From positions 4,062,501 to 4,126,500 of the forward strand of contig NZ_CP060404.1 in the NCBI RefSeq assembly GCF_014295035.1: DNA of 64,000 nt, written 5' to 3'. Both the position numbers and the translations under genes were made by a program. Shown in pieces: positions 42,050 to 51,092 of the stretch. Within the stretch, counting starts at the first letter, position 1, and each line of letters starts with the position of its first letter. Below the pieces are notes generated by a model. It was not told where the DNA came from, did no database searches, and saw only the letters and a program-made list of their open reading frames with translations. This DNA comes from Streptomyces buecherae. Lineage in GTDB: Bacteria > Actinomycetota > Actinomycetes > Streptomycetales > Streptomycetaceae.

Positions 42050-42763
42050 TCACCAGGTGCACGGGGCGCGCAAGTCCTGGATGTTGTCGGCCAGTTCGAG
42101 GGGGCGGGTGGGCCAGCCGGTGGTGTGCCAGTGGGCGATGCGCCAGGACAGGCGGCGTGGCCACAGGGGGGTGGTGGGCAACTGGGCGACGGGGACCCAG
42201 GTCAGTTCGCCGCCTTCGATGTCGAGGTCATCGGGGGCGCCGACGCGGCCCTCGGCGGTGACGCGGAAGTAGTGGCCGAACCGGCGGCGGCGCCAGACGC
42301 GGGCAACCTCGTGGGTGGGGGTGACCGTCAGGCCGGTCTCCTCGCGCAGTTCGCGGACGACCGCGTCCCGGGGCGTCTCGCCGGGCTCGACGCCGCCGCC
42401 CGGGATCTCGTACCACTCCCCGTCGTCCCCCCGGAAGCGGATGAGCAGCAGGTGCGCGTCCCGGATGACCAGGGCGGCGGCGCGTATGCGCTCCGGTGTC
42501 ACCGCGGCCGGGTCGGACCAGGGCACGGCTCCCCACGTGCGACGGCCGGTGACCCAGGAGCGGAGCACGCTCTCGCTGGTGCCGACGGGGCGGATGGACG
42601 CGAGCAGCGCCTCGGCCCGCGGCAGCGTGTGACGCTCGGCGGCGGGCACGGTCTGCCCGACGCGGGGCAGGGAGTAGACGCCCGGCTCGCCGGGCGTGCG
42701 CGTCACCACGAGGCCGGACGCGGTGAACCGCACGCGCGCCGCCAGGGGTTGGTCACTGATCAT
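42050..42763 (-). CDS. Nudix hydrolase
   Basis: A 237-residue protein. A Nudix box at 123-145 contains GVEPGETPRDAVV and RELREETGL and satisfies GX5EX7REUXEEXGU. The domain starts near ALVIRDAHLLLIRFRG and ends near WVPVAQLPTTPLW. About 90 residues precede it (MISDQPLAARVRFTASGLVV and onwards) and may bind substrate. It would hydrolyse a nucleoside diphosphate derivative; no specificity motif was recognised. The gene stands alone on the minus strand. Confidence 0.85.
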   Translation of the reverse strand: MISDQPLAARVRFTASGLVVTRTPGEPGVYSLPRVGQTVPAAERHTLPRAEALLASIRPVGTSESVLRSWVTGRRTWGAVPWSDPAAVTPERIRAAALVIRDAHLLLIRFRGDDGEWYEIPGGGVEPGETPRDAVVRELREETGLTVTPTHEVARVWRRRRFGHYFRVTAEGRVGAPDDLDIEGGELTWVPVAQLPTTPLWPRRLSWRIAHWHTTGWPTRPLELADNIQDLRAPCTW

Positions 42764-43246
42764 CCGGTCAGGCTAACCGGGCGGATCGGCGCTCCGCCGG
42801 GCTTCGATGCGCCACGGACGGACGGCCGTCGGTGCGGAGTGGTCGTTCGGTGCGGGGCGGTCGTCGGTACGGGACGGTCGTCGGTGCGGGGCGGGCATGG
42901 GTGCCGAGCGGTCGTCGGTGCGGGGCGGTCGTTCGGTACGGCGCGGTCGTCGCGCGTCGCGCGGCCCCCTCCGCCGCGCGTCGCTGGCGACAACCAGCCG
43001 TCCCGTCCCCCGCCTCCGCCACCGCGTCCGCACCCGCCCTCGCTCCGGGGGCGGTCCACCGGCGGGGCCGTCCCGGGCGGCGCGCTCCCCCGTGGGGCGC
43101 CGACAGGGCCGGGCCTTCCGATGGGATCGCCCGGCGCGGTGGTGCCCCACGCGCCGCCCCGCCGGGCGCTCCCCGCTCCTGACCTCGCACCCCGCGAGGC
43201 CAGGAGCCGTACCGGGGGCGCGGCCAGGGGCCGCGCCCGGTGGGCG
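42764..43246. other. 483-bp intergenic region with tandem repeats
   Basis: No gene was supported between the Nudix start and the phosphatase stop. It contains the degenerate 17-18 bp repeat array at 42823-42957 and, to its right, C-rich DNA with only Pro/Arg frames. A promoter for the Nudix gene should lie near its left end. Confidence 0.45.
42823..42957. repeat. degenerate 17-18 bp tandem repeat array
   Basis: Units close to GGTCGTCGGTGCGGGGC begin near 42823, 42841, 42859, 42876, 42910, 42927 and 42945. The 34-bp step from 42876 to 42910 holds one more decayed unit. Alternate units use GTTCGGT or GTCGGT. It does not look like coding sequence. Confidence 0.6.
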
Positions 43247-45340
43247 TTACGCGCCGATGTCGCCGCCGTCGCGCCGCCAGACGCTGACGATCGAGGGGCG
43301 CACGAGCTTGCCCGGGCCGTCGGGCCAGGCCGACTTGGGCTTCTCGACGCTCGCGCCGTCGATCTCGCCCGGGTGCTGGACGGCGACCAGGACGCGCTGG
43401 TCCTGGACGATCGGGCCGCAGGTCTCGGCGCCGTTCGGGACGGTCAGGAACTGCTTGACCTCGCCGCGCCGCTCACCCGCGGTCGCCACGCCGAACAGGC
43501 CGTCGTGGTTGCCGAGGGCGTTGCCGTCGGTGGAGATCCACAGGTTGCCGTGCGCGTCGAAGGTGATGTTGTCGGGGCAGGAGATCGGGCTGACCTTGTC
43601 CTTCGGGAACCCGGCGAAGTACGTGCTGGGGTCGCTCGGGTCGCCGCAGACCAGGAACAGGCGCCAGTTGAACCGGTCGGATGCCGGGTCGTCCCAGTGC
43701 TCGGCCAGCTCCAGGATCTGGCCGTGCTTGTTGCCGTTGCGCGGGTTGGCCTCGTCGGCGGGGGCCTTGCCGGCCTTGCCGCGGTCCTTGTTGTTGGTCA
43801 GCGCGACGTACACGCGGCCGGTGCGCGGGCTGGGCTCGACGTCCTCGGGGCGGTCCATCTTGGTGGCGCCCACCTTGTCGGCGGCGAACCGGGTGAAGAC
43901 GTAGACCTCTTCGGCCGTCATGCCCTCGACGTGCGACGTGGTGCCGGTGGCCAGCGGAATCCACTCGCCGGAGCCGTCGAACTCGCCGTCGGCGGGCAGC
44001 TTGCCGGAGCCGTCGATCTCGCCGGCCGGGCTGTCGCCGGTGAACTTGGCGACGTACAGCGTGCCCTCGTCGAGGAGCGTGCGGTTGTGCGCACGGGCGT
44101 ACCGGCTGTTGCCGTGCATCATCCGCTTGGAGGAGACGAACTTGTAGAAGTAGTCGAACCGCTCGTCGTCGCCCATGTACAGCACCGGGCGGCCGTCGTC
44201 GGTCAGGCGCGGCTCGGCGGCCTCGTGCTTGAAGCGGCCGAGCGCGGTCAGCTTGCGCGGCGTGGAGTGCGGGTCGAACGGGTCGATCTCGATGACCCAG
44301 CCGAAGCGGTTGGGCTCGTTCGGCTCCTGGAGGGTGTCGAAGCGCTTGTCGAAACGCTCCCACTTGCGCTCGCTGGCCTCGCCGCCGATCCCGTACCGGG
44401 CGTAGCGCGCCTTGGTGTCGGGGTCGGTGACCTTGCCGCCGTTGGCGAAGTACTGGTTGAAGTTCTCCTCGCCGGAGAGCACGGTGCCCCACGGCGTGAT
44501 GCCGCCGCCACAGTTGTTGAGCGTGCCGAGGATGCGCTTGCCGCGCGGGTCGGCGGAGGTACGCAGGTACTTGCTGCCCGCGGCCGGACCGGTGACCTCG
44601 AACGGGGTCGAGCCGGTGACGCGGCGGTTGAGGTGGTGGCGGCGCAGCGCGGTCAGCTTGCCGGAGCGGCGGTCCTCGGCGGCGACCACGACGGACAGGC
44701 CGTGCGCGGCGATGGCGATCTCGACCTGCTCGCGGGTCGGGTTGTCCGCGTCGTACCCGGCGAACATCAACACCTCGTCGGTGTACTCGTGGTTGACCAC
44801 GAGGAGCTGCCGGTGACGCTCGTGCGGCACGTCGAGCACGGCCATGTAGTCGTTGTTGTAACCGAACTGCTTGGCCTGCGCCTTGGCGCTCTGGTTGTCC
44901 GGGTCGAAGTCGCGACCGCCGGGCAGGATGGGCTCGCCCCAGCGGATGACGATGTTCTGCTCGTAGCCGCGCGGGATGACGACGGCGTCCTTGGTGTTCG
45001 GCGCGACCGGCTCGAAGCGCAGACCGCGGGCGCCGCGGTTCTTGCCGTGCGACTTGCCGTGGCCCTTTCCGCCGTGCGCGGCGACGGCCGGCGTGGCGGC
45101 GGACGCCTGCGGCGCCTGGCCGAGGCCGACGGCGGCACCGGCCGCGGCGGTCACGGTGACGACGGCGCTGGCGCGCAGCACGTTGCGGCGCGAGAGCACG
45201 TTCGCGATGACGTCGCCGACGTACGCGTTGTCGCTCGTGTTGGGCACCTCGTGGAAGCAGGCGTCACCACAGCGGTAGCGGCAGGTCAGTGCGGAACGGG
45301 CACCCGGGTGCGAGCTGATCAGGGGCAGGAGCTTGCGCAC
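43247..45340 (-). CDS. PhoX family alkaline phosphatase, Tat-exported
   Basis: A 697-residue extracytoplasmic phosphatase of the PhoX type (Ca/Fe-dependent in characterised members), releasing phosphate from organic esters. A long N-terminal region (1-50, with CRYRCGDACFHEVP) precedes the Tat motif SRRNVLRASAV (Arg51-Arg52) and hydrophobic VTVTAAAGAAVGLG. Mature-part features include LLVVNHEYTDEVLMF, GTLNNCGGGITPWGTVLSGEEN, RFGWVIEIDPFDP and FDAHGNLWISTDG. GTG at 45340 follows GAAGGAA. A three-unit PHO box lies 93-125 bp upstream, so PhoP control under phosphate starvation is expected. Confidence 0.92.
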   Translation of the reverse strand: MRKLLPLISSHPGARSALTCRYRCGDACFHEVPNTSDNAYVGDVIANVLSRRNVLRASAVVTVTAAAGAAVGLGQAPQASAATPAVAAHGGKGHGKSHGKNRGARGLRFEPVAPNTKDAVVIPRGYEQNIVIRWGEPILPGGRDFDPDNQSAKAQAKQFGYNNDYMAVLDVPHERHRQLLVVNHEYTDEVLMFAGYDADNPTREQVEIAIAAHGLSVVVAAEDRRSGKLTALRRHHLNRRVTGSTPFEVTGPAAGSKYLRTSADPRGKRILGTLNNCGGGITPWGTVLSGEENFNQYFANGGKVTDPDTKARYARYGIGGEASERKWERFDKRFDTLQEPNEPNRFGWVIEIDPFDPHSTPRKLTALGRFKHEAAEPRLTDDGRPVLYMGDDERFDYFYKFVSSKRMMHGNSRYARAHNRTLLDEGTLYVAKFTGDSPAGEIDGSGKLPADGEFDGSGEWIPLATGTTSHVEGMTAEEVYVFTRFAADKVGATKMDRPEDVEPSPRTGRVYVALTNNKDRGKAGKAPADEANPRNGNKHGQILELAEHWDDPASDRFNWRLFLVCGDPSDPSTYFAGFPKDKVSPISCPDNITFDAHGNLWISTDGNALGNHDGLFGVATAGERRGEVKQFLTVPNGAETCGPIVQDQRVLVAVQHPGEIDGASVEKPKSAWPDGPGKLVRPSIVSVWRRDGGDIGA

Positions 45341-45432
45341 GTCAATTCCTTCGTCTTCGATCCAGCGGCGCAGGCCCGCGCCGACACGGTGTCGGAATCC
45401 ATCCGCCGCGAAGCTATGGGGACGGTGTCGCC

Positions 45433-45465
45433 AAATGGCGAAGTGAGGGTTAATCAGCGGTGAAC
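45433..45465 (-). promoter_or_regulatory. PHO box, three 11-bp PhoP direct repeats
   Basis: Read on the minus strand, three contiguous 11-nt units occur: GTTCACCGCTG (45465-45455), ATTAACCCTCA (45454-45444) and CTTCGCCATTT (45443-45433). The first matches the Streptomyces PhoP consensus core GTTCACC and the others are degenerate, which is the usual PHO box architecture. It lies upstream of the PhoX gene. Confidence 0.75.
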
Positions 45466-45766
45466 GACGACGGTCAGTCGTCACTTACGGTGAGGTTTGG
45501 GCCGGAGCACTCCGGTATCCGGACGCCACACCCCGCCGGTTTTGCCCGAGTTGACGCCCGCCGCCTCCCCGGCACCAACCTCGCGTATCGGACCACCCGC
45601 GCCCCCGCCCGCGGGCTCGCTCCGGCCGGCGCCCCAAGGCCCGTTAGCCTTACGTGTCCGGCCAGGCCAGGCCCGTTCGGCTGCCCGCCGGGATACACCG
45701 GCGCTTACCGGCACCTACCGGCCATGACGGACGCGCATCGCACTCGACAGGTGAGGGGTTTCATCC
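45466..45766. promoter_or_regulatory. divergent upstream region of PhoX and VWA genes
   Basis: No gene was found. It links the PHO box to the start of the VWA gene and is C-rich with shadow frames. A GTGAGGGG ribosome binding site at about 45751-45758 precedes the ATG at 45767. Confidence 0.35.
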
Positions 45767-47422
45767 ATGGGCATACGGGACCTGCTGCGCAAAGTTTTCG
45801 GCCGCTCACGGACGGCAACCGACGAGAGCGAGGCTCCGCGCGCGTCGGCCGAGCCCGCGTCGGAGCCGTCGGCCCCGCCCGCCACCGATCCGGCCACCCC
45901 TTCCTCTTCCACCTCCTCCACCGAGCCCGAGCCCGAGCACGCCGCGGCGTCCGCGTCGGGCCCGACCGTCATCCGCGTCGCCCCGCGCGAGCCGCTCCCC
46001 GACGACGAGAGCGCCCGGGAACCGGACCTCGACCCGACCCCGGCCTCGGCCGAGTCGGCGACCGAGTCCCCGGCCAAGCCGGCGGCGGAATCCACGGTCG
46101 AGCCGCCGACCGACGACGCCACCGCCACGCCGGCGGCCGAGGCCGAGGCCGGGGCGGCGACCGAGACCAAGCGGGAGCCCGAGGCCATCGCCGCCACCCC
46201 GGCGTCCAAGCCGGAGGCGGAGACGGAGCCCGAGGCCGTCACGCCCGAGCCCGAGGCCGAGGCCGATGCGCCGGATTCCGAGGCCGTCGCCGCTGCGGAC
46301 GAGCCCGACCCCGAGCCCGTACGGGATGCCGAGCCGGAGGCCACGGCCGGGGCGGACCCCGAGCCGGAGCCGAAGCCGGGGCTGGAGCCGAAGTCAAAGC
46401 CCGCGGCCGACCTGGACCCCGTACCGGAGACCCGGCCGGACGCCGCGCCCGAGCCCCTCGCCGTGGCCGAGGCCGGGCCCGAGCCCGTGGCCGTAGCCGA
46501 GACCGGGCCCGAGCTGGCGGCCGACGCGGAGCCCGTGGCGGAGCCGGACGCCGAGCCGACGTCCGAGCCGGCGGCGGCAGCCGCACCGGCCCCGGAGGCG
46601 GACGCGCAGGCCGAGCCGGAGACCGAGAACGAGCCGGAGCCGGTGGCCGAGTCCGAGCCGGTGGCCGCCGCGTCGGCGGATGCCGACGCGGGCACCAACC
46701 CGGGCGCCGCGCTCTCCCTCGCCAAGGTGGAGGAAGCGGCTCCGGGCCTGGTCAGCCTGTACAAGGCCGCGTCCGCCGTGGTCGAGAAGCACGGGCTCGG
46801 TGGGCAGCGGGCCGCCGTGTACCTGGTCCTGGACCGGTCGGGTTCCATGCGCCGCTACTACAAGGACGGCACCGTCCAGCACCTGGCCGAGCAGGCGCTC
46901 GGCCTGTCCGCGCACTTCGACGACGACGGCGTGGTGCCCGTGGTGTTCTTCTCCACGGACGTGGACGGCACCGCCGAACTGGAGCTCGCCAACTACTCGG
47001 GTCGCATCGAGGAGTTGCACGGTTCGCTCGGGCACATGGGCCGTACGAACTACCACTGGGCCATCAACGCCGTGGTCGAGCACTACGAGAAGTCGGGGTC
47101 GACCGACCCGGCGTTCGTGATCTTCCAGACGGACGGCGCGCCGACCAGCAAGCCGGCGGCCGAGCGGGCGCTGTGCGAGGCGGCCCGGTTGCCGATCTTC
47201 TGGCAGTTCGTCGGCTTCGGCGACCCGCAGGCCAGGGGCTTCGACTTCCTGCGCAAGCTGGACGACCTGGCCGTGCCCGAGCGGCGCCCGGTCGACAACG
47301 CGGGCTTCTTCCACGCGGGCCTCGAACCGCGCGACCTGTCCGACGCGGAGCTGTACGGACAGTTGATGGTGGAGTTCCCGGAGTGGCTGATCGAGGCCCG
47401 GGAGGCGGGCGTACTCCGCTGA
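45767..47422 (+). CDS. VWA domain protein with long acidic disordered region
   Basis: A 551-residue cytoplasmic protein. A short basic N-terminus (MGIRDLLRKVFGRSR) is followed by about 300 residues of Glu/Pro/Ala repeats (about 18-315), certainly disordered. The C-terminal about 220 residues are a von Willebrand A domain. The metal site begins DRSGSM (Asp356, Ser358, Ser360), then MGRTNYHWAI supplies the conserved Thr, and FQTDGAPTSK supplies the Asp. This domain type is common in TerF-like, tellurium-resistance-associated proteins of Streptomyces. ATG at 45767 follows GAGGGG. It probably binds a protein partner through its MIDAS. Confidence 0.82.
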   Translation: MGIRDLLRKVFGRSRTATDESEAPRASAEPASEPSAPPATDPATPSSSTSSTEPEPEHAAASASGPTVIRVAPREPLPDDESAREPDLDPTPASAESATESPAKPAAESTVEPPTDDATATPAAEAEAGAATETKREPEAIAATPASKPEAETEPEAVTPEPEAEADAPDSEAVAAADEPDPEPVRDAEPEATAGADPEPEPKPGLEPKSKPAADLDPVPETRPDAAPEPLAVAEAGPEPVAVAETGPELAADAEPVAEPDAEPTSEPAAAAAPAPEADAQAEPETENEPEPVAESEPVAAASADADAGTNPGAALSLAKVEEAAPGLVSLYKAASAVVEKHGLGGQRAAVYLVLDRSGSMRRYYKDGTVQHLAEQALGLSAHFDDDGVVPVVFFSTDVDGTAELELANYSGRIEELHGSLGHMGRTNYHWAINAVVEHYEKSGSTDPAFVIFQTDGAPTSKPAAERALCEAARLPIFWQFVGFGDPQARGFDFLRKLDDLAVPERRPVDNAGFFHAGLEPRDLSDAELYGQLMVEFPEWLIEAREAGVLR

Positions 47423-47548
47423 CCCCGGCCGCCCGGAACCCGGGCCGCCCCCGACCCGCCCGGACGGCCCCGCGCACGCCCAGCGCGGGGCCGTCACCGT
47501 GTGTGAACGCGTCGGCGACGGCATCCGGTGGCCGTTAGGATTTCGACC

Positions 47549-49162
47549 ATGGCGGCCACTGGAACCGAGCAAGGGGCGAGCACGTACTACGTCTCGACCC
47601 CCATCTACTACGTGAACGACGCTCCCCACCTGGGCCACGCCTATACGACCGTCGCAGGCGACGTGCTCACCCGCTGGCACCGCCAGCGCGGCGAGAAGGT
47701 GTGGTACCTCACCGGCACGGACGAGCACGGTCAGAAGATCATGCGCACCGCCGAGGCGCACGGGGTGACCCCGCAGGAGTGGTGCGACAAGCTCGTGGAG
47801 GAGGCGTGGAAGCCCCTCTGGGAGCACCTGGAGATCGCGAACGACGACTTCATCCGCACCACGCAGAAGCGGCACACCGACCGCGTCCAGGAGTTCGTCC
47901 AGGATCTCTACGACAAGGGCGAGATCTACCAGGGCGGCTACGAGGGCCCGTACTGCGTGGGCTGCGAGGAGTACAAGACGCCCGGCGAGCTGCTGGACGG
48001 CGAGGGCGAGTTCGCCGGTCAGAAGCTGTGCCCGATCCACAAGAAGCCCGTGGAGATGCTGAAGGAGGAGAACTACTTCTTCAAGCTCTCCGAGTACGGC
48101 CCGCGGCTCCTTGAGCACTACGAGAACAACCCGGACTTCATCCAGCCCGAGTCGGCCCGCAACGAGGTCGTGAACTTCGTCCGGCAGGGCCTGCAGGACC
48201 TGTCGATCTCCCGGTCCACGTTCGACTGGGGCGTGCCGGTGCCGTGGGACGACAAGCACGTCATCTACGTGTGGATCGACGCCCTGCTCAACTACGCCAC
48301 GGCCGTCGGGTACGGCTTTGACCAGGCGAAGTTCGAGTCGACCTGGCCGGCGAGCGTGCACCTGGTGGGCAAGGACATCCTGCGCTTCCACGCGGTGATC
48401 TGGCCCGCGATGCTGATGGCCAACGGACTCCCGCTGCCCGGCAAGATCGCCGCCAACGGCTGGCTGATGGTCGGCGGCGAGAAGATGTCCAAGTCCAACC
48501 TGACGGGCATCAAGCCGCAGGACCTGACCTCGCACTTCGGTGTGGACGCGTACCGCTGGTACTTCCTGCGGGCCATCGCCTTCGGGCAGGACGGCTCGTT
48601 CTCCTGGGAGGACTTCAGCGCCCGCTACACCAGCGAGCTGGCCAACGACTTCGGCAACCTGGCCTCCCGCGTGGCGGCCATGGTCGGCAAGTACTTCGGT
48701 GGCGCGCTGCCCGAGGCCACCGCGCACGGCGACGCCGAGCAGGCCGTCGCCGACGGGCTGGCCAAGGCGGTCGCCGAGGCCGACGCCAGGATCGGCGACG
48801 AGCTGGACTTCGCCGGCGGCATCGCGGCGGTCTTCGACTTCATCAAGCAGGTCAACGGCTACCTCACCGAGCAGGAGCCGTGGAAGGTCGCCAAGGACAC
48901 CTCGCCCGAGGGCCAGGCCCGCCTCGCGACCATCCTGTACACGGCGGCCGAGGCGCTGCGCGGCACCGCCGTGCTGCTGGCCCCCGTGATGCCCGCCACC
49001 TGCGAGAAGCTGTGGGCATCGCTCGGCGCCGAGCCGCACCTGGGCCCGCTGGCCGACCAGCGCGTGCGGTCCGCCGGCACCTGGGGCGCGCTGCCCGTGG
49101 GCGCCACGGTCACCAAGGGCGAGATCCTCTTCCCGCGCCTCGAGGAGCCCGCGAAGGGCTGA
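47549..49162 (+). CDS. metG: methionyl-tRNA synthetase
   Basis: A 537-residue class I aminoacyl-tRNA synthetase charging tRNA-Met. The HIGH-type motif is HLGH (27-30) after TPIYYVNDAP, the KMSKS motif is EKMSKSN near 311-317, and a zinc-knuckle-type CVGCEEYKTPGELL lies near 140. The anticodon-binding helical domain starts near DLTSHFGVDAYRWYFLRAI. Length fits actinobacterial enzymes without the C-terminal tRNA-binding extension. ATG at 47549 has TAGGAT at 47536-47541 upstream; this could be a -10 of a leaderless mRNA or contain a weak AGGA ribosome binding site. A hairpin terminator follows at 49208. Confidence 0.95.
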   Translation: MAATGTEQGASTYYVSTPIYYVNDAPHLGHAYTTVAGDVLTRWHRQRGEKVWYLTGTDEHGQKIMRTAEAHGVTPQEWCDKLVEEAWKPLWEHLEIANDDFIRTTQKRHTDRVQEFVQDLYDKGEIYQGGYEGPYCVGCEEYKTPGELLDGEGEFAGQKLCPIHKKPVEMLKEENYFFKLSEYGPRLLEHYENNPDFIQPESARNEVVNFVRQGLQDLSISRSTFDWGVPVPWDDKHVIYVWIDALLNYATAVGYGFDQAKFESTWPASVHLVGKDILRFHAVIWPAMLMANGLPLPGKIAANGWLMVGGEKMSKSNLTGIKPQDLTSHFGVDAYRWYFLRAIAFGQDGSFSWEDFSARYTSELANDFGNLASRVAAMVGKYFGGALPEATAHGDAEQAVADGLAKAVAEADARIGDELDFAGGIAAVFDFIKQVNGYLTEQEPWKVAKDTSPEGQARLATILYTAAEALRGTAVLLAPVMPATCEKLWASLGAEPHLGPLADQRVRSAGTWGALPVGATVTKGEILFPRLEEPAKG

Positions 49163-49207
49163 CCGCCACCCCGCGCACGCGACATGCGCGACACGCACGC
49201 GACACGA

Positions 49208-49240
49208 CGACGCCCGGCCGGAGCCCCCGGCCGGGCGTCG
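49208..49240 (+). terminator. 14-bp-stem hairpin terminator after metG
   Basis: Perfect arms at 49208-49221 and 49227-49240 (CGACGCCCGGCCGG and its complement) flank a 5-nt loop, 45 bp after the metG stop. Confidence 0.78.
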
Positions 49241-49401
49241 CGCGTATGTGCGCCCACCTGGGCCGATTCCCGATCGACCCCGGCCAGCCCGGCCGGCCGG
49301 GCCGGAGGTCTGCCCGGTGCCGCCGCCACGCGTTGACGTTTCGCCAACCGAACGTTTAGGCCACGCGCGCACCCTGTGAGAGGTAGAGACACGGGAAGTA
49401 C

Positions 49402-49887
49402 GTGAAGAACGAGGACGCAGTGGCCGATCAACGCGTGACCGTGACGGTGCACGGCACCGACCCGCTCTCCCGGGACGGGGTCGTCCGACACCTGCGGGAC
49501 CAGCCGGGGGTGGAACTTCTCGACGGGCCGCGCCCGGGGGAGCAGTCGCCGCCGGGCGGCGTGTCCGTGGCCGTGCTGCTCGCCGGCCGGTTCGACGAGC
49601 TGGCCGGCGCCGAGCTGCGCCGCCTGGTGCGCGGCGGCCAGCGACGGGTCGTCGTCATCACGGACGAGCTGCCCGAGAACGACCTGATGGCGGTGCTTGA
49701 GTACGGCGTACGCGCGGTCCTCTGGCGCCACCAGGCGACGCGCCGGCGGCTGCTGCGGGCCGTGCACCGCACGGCCCGCGAGGAGGGCGTCCTGCCGCCC
49801 GACCGGATCAGGACACTGCTGCCGCGCGGCGAGCGCACCCGGCGCGAGTGCCCCCGCCCCGACTGTGGCCGCCGCGGCGCGCCGTGA
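49402..49887 (+). CDS. degenerate response regulator lacking its HTH
   Basis: A 161-residue protein resembling the receiver half of a NarL-type regulator. VTVTVHGTDPLSRDGVVRHL begins it, then VSVAVLLAG, RRVVVITDELPENDLMAVLEYGVRAVLWR and RRRLLRAVHRTAREEGVLPPD. The phospho-acceptor Asp is not evident (AVLLAG replaces it), so it is a pseudo-receiver. The LuxR-type HTH that normally follows LPPD in relatives is missing; the protein ends in an Arg/Pro/Cys-rich tail. GTG at 49402 follows GGGAAG; GTG at 49420 is an alternative. It may be a decayed gene or a dimerisation-only modulator. Confidence 0.65.
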   Translation: MKNEDAVADQRVTVTVHGTDPLSRDGVVRHLRDQPGVELLDGPRPGEQSPPGGVSVAVLLAGRFDELAGAELRRLVRGGQRRVVVITDELPENDLMAVLEYGVRAVLWRHQATRRRLLRAVHRTAREEGVLPPDRIRTLLPRGERTRRECPRPDCGRRGAP

Positions 49888-49942
49888 CCCGACGCCCGGC
49901 GCCCGGCGGCCCGGGCGGGTGCCTAGCGGTACCTACTGGTGC

Positions 49943-50746
49943 CTACCGGGCCAGCGACTTCGCGTCGCCCATCACGATGACCGGGTGACGCTCCGGGTCG
50001 AGGGAGCGCACGAGGTCCCGCATGTCGCGCTCGGCGAGGCTGACGCACCCCTGGGTCGGGCCGCCGTGGTCCACGTGGACCCAGATGCCGCCGCCCCGGG
50101 AGGCGCCCATCGGCCGGGTCCAGTCCAGCGGGGACGTGCCGGGCACCCGGTTGTAGTTGATGGCCACGACGTAGTCGAAGGAGCCCGCCAGCGGCTCGCC
50201 CTCGAAGCCCCGGCCGACGGCCGTGAAGGAGTCGGAGCGCTCGTACGGGAGCCGGCTGCCCGGGTTGGCGTGCAGGCCGCCCGCGTCCGTGAGGCCGAAG
50301 ACGCCGATCGGCGAACGCAGGTCGCCCATCATGTGCTTGTCGGTCCAGCCGCGTCGCGCGTTGTGCGCGGACCAGGACGTGCCGGCGCGCCAGGCGCCCT
50401 CCTCGGTGCGCTCGTACAGCACGGCCCTCGACCGCGAGGAGTCGCGGCCCTCGCCCGTCACGAGCAGCACCTGTCGGCTGCGCTCGGGGACCTTGGCCTG
50501 CGTTTTCGGTCCTATGCCCGGCAGTTGGCGGGGCAGCGCGGTGGGCGCGGCCCGACCGTGCCGGCCGCCGTTGGCCTCGGCCTTGGCCGCCGTACCGGCC
50601 GGGGCTCTGGTCGCGTCGGGCTCGGGCTCGGTGGAGAGACCGCAGGCGCCGAGGGCGCCGAGCGCGCCGGCGACGAAGAGCGTCGCGGCCAGGCCGCGCG
50701 CTAAGGGACGACGGGGGGACGGTAGCGATGGCGACTGCGGGGGCAT
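49943..50746 (-). CDS. L,D-transpeptidase-like (YkuD) lipoprotein
   Basis: A 267-residue exported protein. The signal peptide ends with lipobox LGAC (Cys35), so it is a probable lipoprotein. The C-terminal catalytic region has GGGIWVHVDHGGPTQGCVSL with nucleophile Cys234, fitting the YkuD-type HxxGxxxxxGCVxL motif. It would cross-link or trim peptidoglycan in the cell envelope. GGAAGAGAG precedes the ATG at 50746. Codon 15 (plus positions 50702-50704) is TTA, implying bldA-dependent expression during development. It is convergent with the degenerate response regulator. Confidence 0.83.
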   Translation of the reverse strand: MPPQSPSLPSPRRPLARGLAATLFVAGALGALGACGLSTEPEPDATRAPAGTAAKAEANGGRHGRAAPTALPRQLPGIGPKTQAKVPERSRQVLLVTGEGRDSSRSRAVLYERTEEGAWRAGTSWSAHNARRGWTDKHMMGDLRSPIGVFGLTDAGGLHANPGSRLPYERSDSFTAVGRGFEGEPLAGSFDYVVAINYNRVPGTSPLDWTRPMGASRGGGIWVHVDHGGPTQGCVSLAERDMRDLVRSLDPERHPVIVMGDAKSLAR

Positions 50747-51092
50747 GATCGCTCTCTTCCGGGCAGGGCGCGGGCGGGGACCGACGCCGGACGGTGACAG
50801 ACGGCACGGACGGCTCACACGGGGTCGAAAGCCGCTCAACCTCCCAACGTGCCACATGCGTCCAGTGTGCCGCTGCCGGCACGTTCCTTCACCGGCGGGT
50901 GGGGCAACGAAACTGATGTTTCGTCACACCCGGGCAGCGGGCGATCCTCCGGGAGGTGGCCGGGGGGGCGCGCCGCGTTCGGCGTTCGGTGTTCGGTGTT
51001 CTGGCGCGGGGACTCCGGCCGACTCGACGCCAGCGGCGTCGGCGGTGCCAGCGGCGTCGGCGGTGCCAGCGGCGTCAGTGACGTCAGCGGCC
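50747..51092. other. 346-bp intergenic region with 18-bp tandem repeats at its right end
   Basis: No gene was seen. GTTCGGTGTTCGG-type short repeats lie near 50980-51000. From 51029 an 18-bp unit GCCAGCGGCGTCGGCGGT is repeated exactly at 51029 and 51047, then decays at 51065 and 51083, running into the azlD stop. It may form the terminator of azlCD. Confidence 0.5.

Noticed and set aside
41858..45463. A plus-strand open frame of about 1201 residues
   Set aside because: It is antisense to the Nudix and PhoX genes, both of which have clear motifs, Tat signal and regulatory sites on the other strand.
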